NCBI RefSeq assembly: GCF_039541955.1
Contig: NZ_BAABHF010000046.1
Location: 372,001-436,000, forward strand
Direction of reading: 5' to 3'
Length of the DNA: 64,000 nt
From: Actinoallomurus oryzae
GTDB taxonomy: Bacteria; Actinomycetota; Actinomycetes; Streptosporangiales; Streptosporangiaceae
In this document: positions 14,415 to 23,276 of the stretch, in pieces
Layout: every line of letters begins with the position of its first letter
Numbering within the stretch: the first letter of the stretch is position 1
The notes under the pieces: generated by a model
The model's database searches: none
Told to the model about the DNA's origin: nothing
Seen by the model: the letters and a program-made list of their open reading frames with translations, nothing else
Program-made: the position numbers and the translations under genes

Positions 14415-17288
14415 GTGGACAGGCGCCTGTACGGGACGGTGGCGGCGATGCGGGACCACGCGCGGATCACGAAGGCGGGCGGCGTGTCGCCGCGCGCCGT
14501 GCGCGTCGAGCGCCTGGTGCGCCCCTACGACCGTGACGCCGGGCCGGACGTCTCCGGGCGGCTCTACGGCAGGGAGCCCGACACGGCGGCGCTCGCGTCC
14601 GCGCTGGACGCGGTCGCCGGGGGCCGCGCCCGGCTGCTCTCGCTGGAAGGCGCGGCGGGCGCGGGCAAGAGCGCCCTGCTGGCCCGGGTGCGCGCGGACG
14701 CGCGGCGGCGCGGGTGGACCGTGCTCACCGGCCGGGCGGCCATCCTCGAGGCCGCCAACGACTTCGGTGTGCTGCGGCAGGTGCTGGCCGGGCTTCCGCC
14801 CGCGCCGGACGGCCGGTCGGTCCCCGCGCTCCGCCCGGCACAGGACGACGCCTCGCCCTTCGACGTGTTCGAACTGATGTCGGCCCACCTGTTCGACGTC
14901 ACCGCGGGCGCGCCGGTGCTGATCACGCTGGACGACCTGCAGTGGTGCGACACCCTGTCCCTGCGCTGGCTCGCCTACCTCGCGCACCGGAGCGCGGACC
15001 TGCCGCTCGCCCTCGTACTGGCCAGCTCCCCCCGGGAGATGAGCGAGCAGCAGTTCCTGCTCGACGAGCTGATCGCCTCCTGCGAACGGCGTACGCTCCA
15101 CCGGCTGACCCCGGCCCATCTCAGCCGCTGGATCGCCGACGTCATGGGCGCCGGCGCCGACGACGCCTTCCTGGCGGAGTGCCACCGGGTCACCGGCGGC
15201 AACGCCGCGCTGCTCGCCGACCTGCTGCCGGCTCTGGCGGCGCGCTCCGTACCACCGGTGGAAGAGTCGCTGACGGCGATCGAGGACATCGGCGGTGCCG
15301 CCGTGTCCCGCCGCGTGCTGTCCTGGATCAGGCGGTGCGGGCCCGAGGCACCGGCCGTCGCCCAGGCGGTGGCGGTCCTCGGCGAGGACGGTGAACTCGT
15401 CCTGGTCGCCCAGCTCGCGGGCGTCGACCTGGACGCCGCCGCGCGGGCGGCCGACCGGCTGATCAAACTGGACGTCCTGACCAACACCTCGCCGCTGCGC
15501 TATGTCCACGCGCTGACACGAGTGGTGGTGGACTCGGGGATCTCCGCCGGGCTCCGCACCTCGGGGCGGCTGCGCGCCGCACGCCTGGTCCGCGACCACT
15601 ACGCCGAACCGGAGCGGGCCGCCGCCCACCTGATGGCCGTGGACATGTCCAGCGAGCCCTGGGCGCTGGAGACACTGCGGGCCGCCGCCGACGCCGCCCT
15701 GGACCGGGGGCTCCCCGAGCAGGCCCTCGGGTACCTGCGCCGGGCGCTGGCCGAGCCGATGCCCGTCTCCGCCCGCGCCGAACTGCTGGCCGGCATCGGC
15801 GCCACCGAGATAGGCGCGGACGTCGCCGGCGCCGAGAGCACGCTCCGCGAGGCCCTCGCAGTCGCCACCGAGCCGTCCCTGCGGGTGCGGATCGGGGTCG
15901 ACCTGGCCTACGTCGACGCCCTCGCCGGACGCCCGCTCACCTCGGCCCTGGAGATCGTGGACGAGGTCTGCGCGCGGTTGCCGCCGGGGAGCGACGAGCT
16001 CGCCGCCGAGGCGGAGCTCGGCGCCTTCACGGCGTACATGGCCTCCGCCGACGCCGGGGAGTTCCTCGCCCGGCGGATGTCCCGGCTCCGGGACCGGGCC
16101 GCCGGCGACGCCCACCTGACCGTGCTGTCCGCCGTGGTCGACGCCTGGTCCGACGCCCGGCGAGGGCACGACCGGGCGAAGTGCGTCCGCCGCGCGCGGT
16201 CCGCCCTGGAGACCATCGACCACCAGCGGACCTGGGAGCTCCGGCTGCGGTGGCCGGCCGTGAGCGCGCTCATCGACGCCGAGGAGTACGACCTCGTCGG
16301 CGACCTCGGCGGGACCGACGGCCGCTTCGGGCACCGGCAGGGCGCCGCGGGCGACGCGGCGGTCTCGGCCTGCCTCCGCGGGCGCCTCGCGTACGGGCGC
16401 GGTGATCTCAAGGGGGCCCGGGCGGTGCTCGGCGGGGCGCTGAAGCACCCGTCCGTGGCCGGTACGGACGGGGTCGCCCGGCTGGTGGCCGTGCTGACGG
16501 ACCTCGGCGACCTGGACACCGCCGACCGGCTGATCCGGGAGCACACCCCCGCGGCGCCCGCGGCCCCGACGTGGGCGACCGCGGTGTTCGGCTTCGCCCG
16601 TGCGTCGCTGTGCGCGGCGCGGAACCAGCGCAAGGAGGCGCTGGAGGGCTTCCTGGAGACGGGGCGGATCCTGCGCACGCTCGGCATCGACAACCCGGCG
16701 GCCCTCCCGTGGCGTTCGCAGGCCGCGCGGTGCCACGCGCTGCTCGGCGACCGCGCGGCGGCGCGGGCCCTCGCGGCGGAGGAGGTGGAGCTCGCCCGTC
16801 GCTGGGGGAGCCCCCGCGCGCTCAGCGCCGCCCTCGCCGCGTCCGGTGTGGTCGCGGTGGATCCGGACGCGGCGATCGAGGCCGTCACGGTCCTCGACGG
16901 GATCGACGCGGAGCTCCACCGCGCGGTGGCACTGGTGGACCTGGGCGCGGTCGAGCTGGAGACCGGCGCCGCCGACCGGGCCCGCGAGCACCTCCAGGAC
17001 GGGTTCGCCCTGGCCCGGGTCGTCGGAGCCCGGCCCGTCTGGCTCCGGGCGGCCCGGTACATCAAGCGCGCCGGCGACCGGCCGGACCTGGGCCGGATCG
17101 GCGGCGTGACCGCGCTCACGGCGCAGGAGCGCGCCGCCGCCGAACGGGCCGCCGCAGGAGCGACCAACCGCCAGATCGCCGACGATATGGTGCTCACACA
17201 GCGCACCGTCGAGCAGTACCTGACGAGCGTCTACCGCAAGCTCGGCATCACCGGGCGACCCCAACTGGCCGCGGCCCTGTCCTGCTGA
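14415..17288 (+). CDS. LAL-type LuxR family transcriptional regulator with AAA ATPase domain
   Basis: A 957-residue large ATP-binding LuxR regulator. The N-terminal ATPase has Walker A GAAGAGKSALL (about 83-93) and Walker B PVLITLDDLQWCD; the middle 500 residues are TPR-like helices (many Ala/Leu repeats); the C-terminus is a LuxR helix-turn-helix (LTAQERAAAERAAAGATNRQ, then IADDMVLTQRTVEQYLTSVYRKLGI). I chose the GTG at 14415 because AGAGGG stands seven bases before it; an in-frame GTG at 14334 would add 27 residues. Only 41 bp separate its stop from the MurG-like gene, so it may control or be cotranscribed with the peptidoglycan genes. LAL regulators often switch on specialised-metabolite or catabolic operons in response to a metabolite plus ATP. 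The effector is unknown. Confidence 0.9.
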   Translation: MDRRLYGTVAAMRDHARITKAGGVSPRAVRVERLVRPYDRDAGPDVSGRLYGREPDTAALASALDAVAGGRARLLSLEGAAGAGKSALLARVRADARRRGWTVLTGRAAILEAANDFGVLRQVLAGLPPAPDGRSVPALRPAQDDASPFDVFELMSAHLFDVTAGAPVLITLDDLQWCDTLSLRWLAYLAHRSADLPLALVLASSPREMSEQQFLLDELIASCERRTLHRLTPAHLSRWIADVMGAGADDAFLAECHRVTGGNAALLADLLPALAARSVPPVEESLTAIEDIGGAAVSRRVLSWIRRCGPEAPAVAQAVAVLGEDGELVLVAQLAGVDLDAAARAADRLIKLDVLTNTSPLRYVHALTRVVVDSGISAGLRTSGRLRAARLVRDHYAEPERAAAHLMAVDMSSEPWALETLRAAADAALDRGLPEQALGYLRRALAEPMPVSARAELLAGIGATEIGADVAGAESTLREALAVATEPSLRVRIGVDLAYVDALAGRPLTSALEIVDEVCARLPPGSDELAAEAELGAFTAYMASADAGEFLARRMSRLRDRAAGDAHLTVLSAVVDAWSDARRGHDRAKCVRRARSALETIDHQRTWELRLRWPAVSALIDAEEYDLVGDLGGTDGRFGHRQGAAGDAAVSACLRGRLAYGRGDLKGARAVLGGALKHPSVAGTDGVARLVAVLTDLGDLDTADRLIREHTPAAPAAPTWATAVFGFARASLCAARNQRKEALEGFLETGRILRTLGIDNPAALPWRSQAARCHALLGDRAAARALAAEEVELARRWGSPRALSAALAASGVVAVDPDAAIEAVTVLDGIDAELHRAVALVDLGAVELETGAADRAREHLQDGFALARVVGARPVWLRAARYIKRAGDRPDLGRIGGVTALTAQERAAAERAAAGATNRQIADDMVLTQRTVEQYLTSVYRKLGITGRPQLAAALSC

Positions 17289-17329
17289 GCCGCCGCGTCC
17301 GGACCAGTCGGTTTCTTCCAGGAGTTCGA

Positions 17330-18535
17330 ATGATGCATGTCGTCGTCCCGCAGGCCCTCATCGACCGCGGGAGTCCGGTGCGGCTCGTCGTCAGCGGCGG
17401 CGGGAGCGGCGGCCACACGTTCCCGGCCGTCACGGTCATCCGGGCGGCTCGTGTGGCGCTGGGCGGGTACGGCCTGGCCCTGGATCCGTTCTGGGTGGGC
17501 AGCGAGGGCGGCATCGAGAAGGGGATCGCCGAGGCGGAGAACGTACCGTTCACCGCGATCCCCACCGGGAAGCTGCGGCGTGCGCGCAACCCGCTGGCCA
17601 TGCTGACGGCGGCCAACATCAAGGACGCGGGCAAGGTCCCGGCCGGTGTCGGCGAGGCGATCAGCGTGGTCCGCAACCTCCGGCCCGACGCCGTGCTGTG
17701 CACGGGCGGTTACGTGTCGGTGCCGGTCGGGCTGGCCGCGCGGTTCTGCCACCGCCCGCTGCTCGTGCACGAGCAGACGGTGCGCGTGGGACTGGCCAAC
17801 CGGATCACCATGCGGGGTGCGACGCGCATCGCGCTCAGCGCGGAGCCGTCGCTGGAACTCCTGCCCGAACGCCTGCGGGGGCGCGCGGTGGTGACCGGCA
17901 ACCCGCTGCGCCCCGGCCTGGGCGACGGCGACGCGGGCGAGGCGCCGAAACGGCTCGGCTGGACGGGCTGGACCCCGTCGCTGCCGACGGTCTACGTCAC
18001 GGGGGGCTCGCTCGGCGCCCGGCAGGTCAACGAGCTGGTCGCCGCGATCCTGCCCGACCTGCTGCGGCACGCCAACGTCTTCCACCAGGCGGGCAGCCAG
18101 CTGGCCGACGCCGCGGTCGCGGTGGCCGAGCGGCTGCCCGCCGACCTGCGTCCCCGGTACATGGTGCGCGGCTTCGTCGGTGAGGAGCTCGCCGACCTGC
18201 TCGCCCTCGCCGACGTGGTCATCGCGCGGAGCGGCGGCGGCACGGTCAGCGAGCTCACCGCGATCGGGAAGCCGTCGGTGCTCATCCCGCTGATCCCGAC
18301 CGGCGGGAACGAACAGGTCCGCAACGCCGAGCACCTCGCCGGGAACGGCGCCGCCCGCGTGCTGATCGGCGAGGACGCCACGCCGCCCCGGCTGGCGGAG
18401 GAGCTCTTCGGGCTCCTCGGCGACCGTGCGCGTCTCGCCGACATGGCCGCGAGGGCGCGGAGCATGGGCCGGCCCGACGCGGCGGCCGCCCTGACCAGCG
18501 AGGTACTCACCCTGTGCGCCAACGCCGCGTCGTGA
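17330..18535 (+). CDS. MurG-like UDP-N-acetylglucosamine transferase
   Basis: A 401-residue GT-B glycosyltransferase of the MurG family, which adds GlcNAc to lipid I to give lipid II on the inner face of the membrane. The N-terminal loop is SGGGSGGHTFPAVTVI (family: GGGTGGHxxPxLA), followed by VGSEGGIEKGI, LCTGGYVSVPVGLAA and EQTVRVGLANRI. The C-terminal half has VYVTGGSLGARQVNELV and the donor-binding ARSGGGTVSELTAIGKPSVL with EQVRNAEHL. Several normally fixed positions differ (HTF for HIY/HVF, EQTVRVG for EQNxxPG), so it is a divergent paralogue rather than the division-cluster enzyme; no dcw genes are near. The ATG at 17330 follows AGGAG. Neighbours (racemase, VanX-type dipeptidase, D-Ala-D-X ligase, MurF) point to an alternative peptidoglycan-precursor set. 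Confidence 0.85.
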   Translation: MMHVVVPQALIDRGSPVRLVVSGGGSGGHTFPAVTVIRAARVALGGYGLALDPFWVGSEGGIEKGIAEAENVPFTAIPTGKLRRARNPLAMLTAANIKDAGKVPAGVGEAISVVRNLRPDAVLCTGGYVSVPVGLAARFCHRPLLVHEQTVRVGLANRITMRGATRIALSAEPSLELLPERLRGRAVVTGNPLRPGLGDGDAGEAPKRLGWTGWTPSLPTVYVTGGSLGARQVNELVAAILPDLLRHANVFHQAGSQLADAAVAVAERLPADLRPRYMVRGFVGEELADLLALADVVIARSGGGTVSELTAIGKPSVLIPLIPTGGNEQVRNAEHLAGNGAARVLIGEDATPPRLAEELFGLLGDRARLADMAARARSMGRPDAAAALTSEVLTLCANAAS

Positions 18536-18566
18536 GCCCGGAAGCGGCGGAGCGGCGCGGGCCGCG

Positions 18567-19694
18567 TCAGGACACGTAGACCCGGGGAAGCGCCGCCGGG
18601 ATCCGGGCGAGGATCTCGGCGGGCAGCAGGCCGAGCTGCCGGGCCAGTTCGGCGAGGGTGAGTTCGCCCTCGTCGCCGGGGCCGAACAGCACCACCTCCT
18701 CACCGGGGCTGGGCAGGTCCTGCCCGACGTCCAGCACGGTCTGCTCCATGCCGACCACTCCGGCGATGCGGTGGCGGCGGCCGGCGACGAGCAGCTCGAC
18801 TCCGGCGGTGCCCGCCGCGCGCGGCAGCCCGTCGGCGTAGCCGACCGGCACGACCACGATCGTGCTGTCGGACGCGACCTGGTATTTCAGCCCGTACATC
18901 ACTCCGGTCCCGGCCGGGATGCGCTTGGCCACCGCGACGGTCGAGCGCAGGCTCATCGCCGGGCGTAGCCCGAAGTCCCCGCCGGTCTCGAGCGGGCTCA
19001 GCCCGTACAGCGCCAGCCCGGCGCGGACCAGGTCGTAGCGGCTCTCGGGCACGGTGAGCAGCGCCGCGGAGCTCGCGAGGTGCCGCAGCTCCGGTTCCAC
19101 GCCGGACGCCGCGGCGTACCGTACGGCGTCGTCGAACGCACTGATCTGCGCGGCGATGGACGGATGCCCCGGATCGTCCGCGCAGGCGAAGTGGGAGAAC
19201 ACCCCGGTCACCGTGACGTGCCCGGCCGCCTGCGCCCGCCGCGCCGCATCCACCAGCTGCGGCCAGTCGTCACGGGTGGCCCCGCCGCGCGACAGCCCGG
19301 TGTCGACCTCGAGATGGACCCGGACCGGACGGCCGTTCCGCTCGGCGGCCTCGGCCATGAGAGCGAGCCGCCACGGCGCCTCCACCCCGAGCTCCACATC
19401 GGCCAGGACGGCGGCGTCGTAGTCGGCCTGACGCCACGGCAGCCAGGCCAGGATCGGCACGTCGACGCCCGCCTGGCGCAGCGTTAGCGCGTCCTCGACC
19501 TGCGCCATGCCGAGCCGGCTCGCTCCACCGTCGAGCATGGCGCGAGCCGAGGGGACGAGGCCGTGGCCGTAGGCGTTCGACTTCACCACCGCCATCACCG
19601 GCGTACCGGCGGCGGCCGAGACCAGCACCGAGGTGTTCGCGGAGATCGCGGCCAGGTCGATGCGCGCGTGCGTGCCGTGGGCGACGTCCGTCAT
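18567..19694 (-). CDS. alr: Alanine racemase (PLP fold III)
   Basis: A 375-residue PLP-dependent racemase. The PLP lysine is in AVVKSNAYGHG (Lys38), the substrate-side Arg is in HLEVDTGLSRGG, the second catalytic Tyr is in VMYGLKYQ, and VVPVGYADGLPR is conserved. The normally invariant MDQ loop reads VVGMEQTVLDVG, an Asp-to-Glu change that could shift substrate range; in VanT-type enzymes the same fold racemises serine. I chose the ATG at 19694 by fit to family length; GTG/ATG codons at 19748 and 19721 are in frame. It is divergent from the VanX-type gene and convergent with the MurG-like gene. Likely supplies D-Ala (or D-Ser) to the ligase at 20565-21686. Confidence 0.88.
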   Translation of the reverse strand: MTDVAHGTHARIDLAAISANTSVLVSAAAGTPVMAVVKSNAYGHGLVPSARAMLDGGASRLGMAQVEDALTLRQAGVDVPILAWLPWRQADYDAAVLADVELGVEAPWRLALMAEAAERNGRPVRVHLEVDTGLSRGGATRDDWPQLVDAARRAQAAGHVTVTGVFSHFACADDPGHPSIAAQISAFDDAVRYAAASGVEPELRHLASSAALLTVPESRYDLVRAGLALYGLSPLETGGDFGLRPAMSLRSTVAVAKRIPAGTGVMYGLKYQVASDSTIVVVPVGYADGLPRAAGTAGVELLVAGRRHRIAGVVGMEQTVLDVGQDLPSPGEEVVLFGPGDEGELTLAELARQLGLLPAEILARIPAALPRVYVS

Positions 19695-19773
19695 CTCCGT
19701 CCGCCCGATGATCGAGTGCATGCGGCCAGCGTGGGGCCGCCGCGGCACTGTTCAGGCCATCAGCGGAAATCAC

Positions 19774-19812
19774 TCGGTGAAAAAACCCGGATTGCCCGGT
19801 TGACTTCACCGA
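19774..19812. promoter_or_regulatory. Dyad in the divergent racemase / dipeptidase promoter region
   Basis: TCGGTGAA (19774-19781) and TTCACCGA (19805-19812) form a perfect 8-bp inverted repeat with a 23-bp centre, in the 215-bp gap between the divergent racemase and VanX-type genes. The arms are about three helical turns apart, suitable for a dimeric or looping regulator. A candidate target is the LAL regulator at 14415 or an unlinked one; this is inference. Confidence 0.4.
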
Positions 19813-19909
19813 AATGCCCGGTATCCCCGGCGTGCACTCGCGCCCTACCGTCACCCAGAAACCGATGCGCCATAGAGAACCGGTGGGGAGCTTGACGGAG
19901 ATCACGCTG

Positions 19910-20572
19910 ATGTCGGACGAGCGTGTGGCCGGTATTCCGGTCGCCGAGATCGGCGAACCGTTCGTCGATCTGAGACGACATCCCGAGCTCGTGCTCGACG
20001 ACCGGCTCGCCGATCCGCTGGGCGCGTACGCCCACGTGCGGGCCGGTGTGGCGACCCGGCTGCTGGAGGCGCAGAGCATGCTGAACGATGGCGTACGGCT
20101 GCGCGTCGTCGAGGCGTACCGCCCGCCCGAGCTCCAGCGCCGCTACTTCGACGAGTACGCCTCGGAGCTGGCCCGTCTGCACCCGGAGTGGCCGTCGTCG
20201 CGCGTGCACGCGCAGGCCAGCCGGTTCGTCGCGCCACCGGAGGTCGCGCCCCACGTGGCCGGTGCCGCGGTGGACGTCACCCTGTGCGACGCGGACGGCG
20301 CCGAACTGCCCATGGGCACCGAGGTGAACGCCAATCCGGAAGAGAGCGACGGTGACTGCTACACCGCCGCCACCGGGATCCCCGCCGGCGCACGGCGCAA
20401 CCGGGAGCTGCTGAGCACGGTGCTCACCGCCGCCGGAATGGTGAACTATCCCACCGAGTGGTGGCATTGGTCCTATGGTGACCGCTACTGGGCGATGCGC
20501 ACGAACAGCCCGGCCGCGCTGTACCGGCAGCACGATGTGAATCTCCTCGCGAAGGAAGGCGACGATGTCTGA
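19910..20572 (+). CDS. vanX: VanX-type D-alanyl-D-alanine dipeptidase (M15)
   Basis: A 220-residue zinc dipeptidase that splits free D-Ala-D-Ala. The VanX catalytic set falls at almost the same numbers as in VanX itself: Arg71 (EAYRPPE), zinc ligands His115 and Asp122 (VAPHVAGAAVDVTL), Glu183 and His186 (TEWWHWSYGDRYW). The ATG at 19910 has GGAG nine bases upstream; an in-frame upstream start would add 32 residues of no family similarity. It overlaps the ligase gene by eight bases, so dipeptidase and ligase are made together. In glycopeptide resistance VanX removes D-Ala-D-Ala so that an alternative D-Ala-D-X terminus predominates; here no D-lactate dehydrogenase (VanH) is present. Family and activity class well supported, biological role inferred. 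Confidence 0.88.
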   Translation: MSDERVAGIPVAEIGEPFVDLRRHPELVLDDRLADPLGAYAHVRAGVATRLLEAQSMLNDGVRLRVVEAYRPPELQRRYFDEYASELARLHPEWPSSRVHAQASRFVAPPEVAPHVAGAAVDVTLCDADGAELPMGTEVNANPEESDGDCYTAATGIPAGARRNRELLSTVLTAAGMVNYPTEWWHWSYGDRYWAMRTNSPAALYRQHDVNLLAKEGDDV

Positions 20573-21686
20573 CGAGCGGATCGCCGTCGGCGTGATCTTC
20601 GGCGGGCCGTCCGCGGAGCACGAGGTGTCCGCCGCCTCGGCGCTGTCCGTCGTCCGCGGCCTGCGCCCGGACCGGTACCGCCCGGTCGTGATCGGGGTGA
20701 CCGGCGACGGGCGCTGGGTGCTGGTCCCGGCCGAGACGGTCGAGGAGGTCGCGGCCCGCAAGTCCGCCGGGCCCGCGATCCAGGACCGGCTGCCCGTCGA
20801 GGGCGGCGAGGTCGAGCTCAGACGCGGCGGCCGCCTGGTGTCCCGCGACGCGCCGGACGTCGTCCTGGAGCGGCTCGATGTCGCCTTCCCCGTCATCCAC
20901 GGGCCGTACGGCGAGGACGGAGTGATCCAGGGTCACCTGGAGGCCCTCGGCCTGCCGTACGCCGGGTGCGGCGTGCTCGCCTCCTCGGTCGGCATGGACA
21001 AGGTGGCGATGAGACGCGCCTTCGCCGCCGAGGGGATCCCGTTCGTCCCCGGCGTCTGGTTCACCGAGAAGCAGTGGCGTGGCAGCGACGAGCCGCTGCG
21101 GCTCGCCGGCGACTTCGGCTGGCCGCGGTTCGTCAAGCCGGCCAACATGGGCTCCTCCATCGGCATCTCGCGGGTCACCGGCCCGGACGAGCTGGTGAGC
21201 GCCGTCGAGGAGGCGTTCCGCTACGACGACGTCGTCCTGGTCGAGGAGGGCGTCACCGCACGCGAGCTGCTGTGCGGCGTGCTCGGGGAGATGGACGAGC
21301 CCGAGGTCTCGGTGCCGTCCGAGGCGAAGATCATCGGCGGCTTCTCGGACTACGCGCAGAAGTACCTCAGCATGGCCGACTCGATCACGTCGCCCGCCGA
21401 ACTGCCGGCCGACGTCACCGAGGAGGTGCGTGAGCTGTCCGCCCGGGCGTTCCGCGCCATCGGCGCCAACGGGCTGGCCCGCGTCGACTTCCTGTACGAC
21501 GAGGCGGCCGGGAGGCTCTACGTCGGGGAGATCAACACCATGCCGGGGTTCACCTCCCGCTCGGTGTACGCGCGAGGCTTCGCCGAGAGCGGGGTCCCCT
21601 ACGAGGAGATCCTCACCCGGCTCATCGACCTGGCCTTCGCCCGGCACACGCGTAAGCAGAGCAAGACCGTCGAGGCAGGACATTGA
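20565..21686 (+). CDS. D-alanine--D-alanine (D-Ala-D-X) ligase
   Basis: A 373-residue ATP-grasp ligase of the Ddl/Van group: IFGGPSAEHEVS (10-21), HGPYGEDGVIQGHLE (112-126), VGMDK (142-146), FVKPANMGSSIG, the omega-loop DYAQKYLS (Lys266-Tyr267) and the metal-binding GEINTMPGFTSRS (Glu322, Asn324). The Lys-Tyr pair is that of D-Ala-D-Ala ligases; VanA-type D-Ala-D-Lac ligases have His there and Leuconostoc-type enzymes Phe. So D-Ala-D-Ala or D-Ala-D-Ser is more likely than D-Ala-D-Lac, which sits oddly with the overlapping VanX-type gene. It starts inside the end of that gene (both begin MSDER) and is coupled to murF by a TTGA overlap. Confidence 0.85.
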   Translation: MSDERIAVGVIFGGPSAEHEVSAASALSVVRGLRPDRYRPVVIGVTGDGRWVLVPAETVEEVAARKSAGPAIQDRLPVEGGEVELRRGGRLVSRDAPDVVLERLDVAFPVIHGPYGEDGVIQGHLEALGLPYAGCGVLASSVGMDKVAMRRAFAAEGIPFVPGVWFTEKQWRGSDEPLRLAGDFGWPRFVKPANMGSSIGISRVTGPDELVSAVEEAFRYDDVVLVEEGVTARELLCGVLGEMDEPEVSVPSEAKIIGGFSDYAQKYLSMADSITSPAELPADVTEEVRELSARAFRAIGANGLARVDFLYDEAAGRLYVGEINTMPGFTSRSVYARGFAESGVPYEEILTRLIDLAFARHTRKQSKTVEAGH

Positions 21687-23068
21687 TCACACTCACCCTG
21701 GAAGAGATCGCACGGGCCGTCGGCGGTACCGTGCACGGAACCTCCGGCCCCGTCAGGGTCACCGGACCGGTCGTCATCGACTCCCGCGAGGCGACCGAGG
21801 GCGCGCTGTTCGCCGCCATCGTGGGAGCGCGCAGCGACGGGCACGACTTCGCCGGCCAGGTCTACGCCGCGGGCGCGAGCGCGGTGCTGGGCTCCCGGCC
21901 CGTCGACGGCCCCTGCGTGGTGGTCGACGACGTGGTCGACGCGCTGACCGAGCTGGCCGTGTACGTACGGGACCGGCTGGACCCGGTCGTGATCGGCCTC
22001 ACCGGATCGGTCGGCAAGACCACGACCAAGGACCTGCTCGCCCAGATTTTGGAGCAGAACGGGCCGACGGTGGCCACCGACCGCTCGTACAACAACGAGC
22101 TCGGGCTGCCGCTGACCATCCTGCGCGCCGACCGGCGGACCCGTTACCTCGTCCTGGAGATGGGCGCGGGGAAGCCGGGCGACATCACCCACCTCATGCG
22201 GGTGGCACGGCCGCAGCTCGGCCTGGTGCTCAACGTCGGGCCGGCGCACATCATGACGCTCGGCGGGGTCGAGGGCGTCGCGAAGGCGAAGGCCGAGCTG
22301 CCGCGGGCCCTGCCCCCGGCGGTGAAGGGCGGCTTCGCCGTGCTCAACGCCGACGACGAACGCGTCGTCGCCATGGCGCAACAGACCCTCGCGCAGGTCG
22401 TGTTCTACGGCACCGGCCCGGACGCGACCGTACGGGCGGAGGACGTGACCGTCGACCCCGACGGCCACGCGTCGTTCACCCTGCGCACCCCCTCGGGCAA
22501 GGCCCCCGTACGGCTGAGCCTGCCGGGCGAGCACCTGGTCGCCAACGCGCTGGCCGCCGCGGCCGTCGCCGGCGTCATCGGCGTCGCGACCGACCGGATC
22601 GCCGAGGCGCTCAGCTCCGCCGTCCGGCGCTCGCCGAACCGCTTCCAGGTGACCGAGCGGGCCGACGGCGTCACGATCATCGACGACGCGTACAACGCCA
22701 ACCCCGTCTCCATGCGGGCGGCGCTCCGCACCGCGGCCACGATGGCGGCCGGCCGGCGCAGGATCGCCGTCTTCGGCGAGATGACCGGCCAGGCCGAGGA
22801 GACGGCGTACCACCACTCCGCCCTCGGCAGGCTGGTCGGCGAGCTGGGCGTCGAGATCCTCGTCGTCGTGGGAACCGGCGAGGGCCCGGAGACCTTGGCC
22901 GAGGCCGCCCGCGCCGCGGGCGTGAGCGTGCACGAGGTCCCGGACCGCGACGCGGCGACCGACCTCGTCCGCGACCTGCTACAGCCGGCGGACGTGGTGC
23001 TGGTCAAGGCCTCGAGCGAGGCGGGGCTGTCCGCCGTGGCCGCGGCACTGCGCGACCAGGAGAAGTAA
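21683..23068 (+). CDS. murF: UDP-N-acetylmuramoyl-tripeptide--D-alanyl-D-alanine ligase (MurF)
   Basis: A 461-residue Mur ligase that joins the D-Ala-D-X dipeptide to UDP-MurNAc-tripeptide. The N-terminal domain has VVIDSREATEGALFAAI; the ATP site is GLTGSVGKTTTKDLL (about 110-124); YNNELGLPLTIL, LEMGAGKPGDI, LNVGPAHI and DDAYNANPVSMRAAL are all standard MurF motifs; the C-terminal domain ends KASSEAGLSAV. It appears complete and active. The TTG start at 21683 overlaps the ligase stop (TTGA) with AGGCAGGA just upstream. Since the essential murF normally lies in the dcw cluster, this is probably a second copy, as reported beside vanHAX in some glycopeptide producers. It would commit the dipeptide made by the preceding gene to a dedicated precursor pool. 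Confidence 0.9.
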   Translation: MITLTLEEIARAVGGTVHGTSGPVRVTGPVVIDSREATEGALFAAIVGARSDGHDFAGQVYAAGASAVLGSRPVDGPCVVVDDVVDALTELAVYVRDRLDPVVIGLTGSVGKTTTKDLLAQILEQNGPTVATDRSYNNELGLPLTILRADRRTRYLVLEMGAGKPGDITHLMRVARPQLGLVLNVGPAHIMTLGGVEGVAKAKAELPRALPPAVKGGFAVLNADDERVVAMAQQTLAQVVFYGTGPDATVRAEDVTVDPDGHASFTLRTPSGKAPVRLSLPGEHLVANALAAAAVAGVIGVATDRIAEALSSAVRRSPNRFQVTERADGVTIIDDAYNANPVSMRAALRTAATMAAGRRRIAVFGEMTGQAEETAYHHSALGRLVGELGVEILVVVGTGEGPETLAEAARAAGVSVHEVPDRDAATDLVRDLLQPADVVLVKASSEAGLSAVAAALRDQEK

Positions 23069-23276
23069 CCCACCGGTCCCTACGCGAGAGTCGGCGGCGA
23101 ACGGCGCCGGGAGACTGAGGCTCCTGACGCCGAAGGAGGGGCGTCGCAGTGGTCCGTGAAATCCGCGCCTCCGGCCCCGCGGAGCTCGCCGTCCGGCGGC
23201 CTGCTCCCCGGACGGCCGTCGCCGGGAGTCCGCGGTAGCGCGCTGGACGCTCGTCGCGGACGGACTCGCCGCTCTG

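Noticed and set aside
16571..17329. An N-terminal extension of the MurG-like protein
   Set aside because: The frame lies inside the LAL regulator gene and has a low-complexity Arg/Gly/Pro composition; the ATG at 17330 has a ribosome binding site and the family's N-terminus.
17330..23068. Classical vanHAX glycopeptide resistance
   Set aside because: No VanH D-lactate dehydrogenase, no VanRS pair beside it, and the ligase keeps the Lys-Tyr pair typical of D-Ala ligases. I kept the VanX call but not the vanHAX label.
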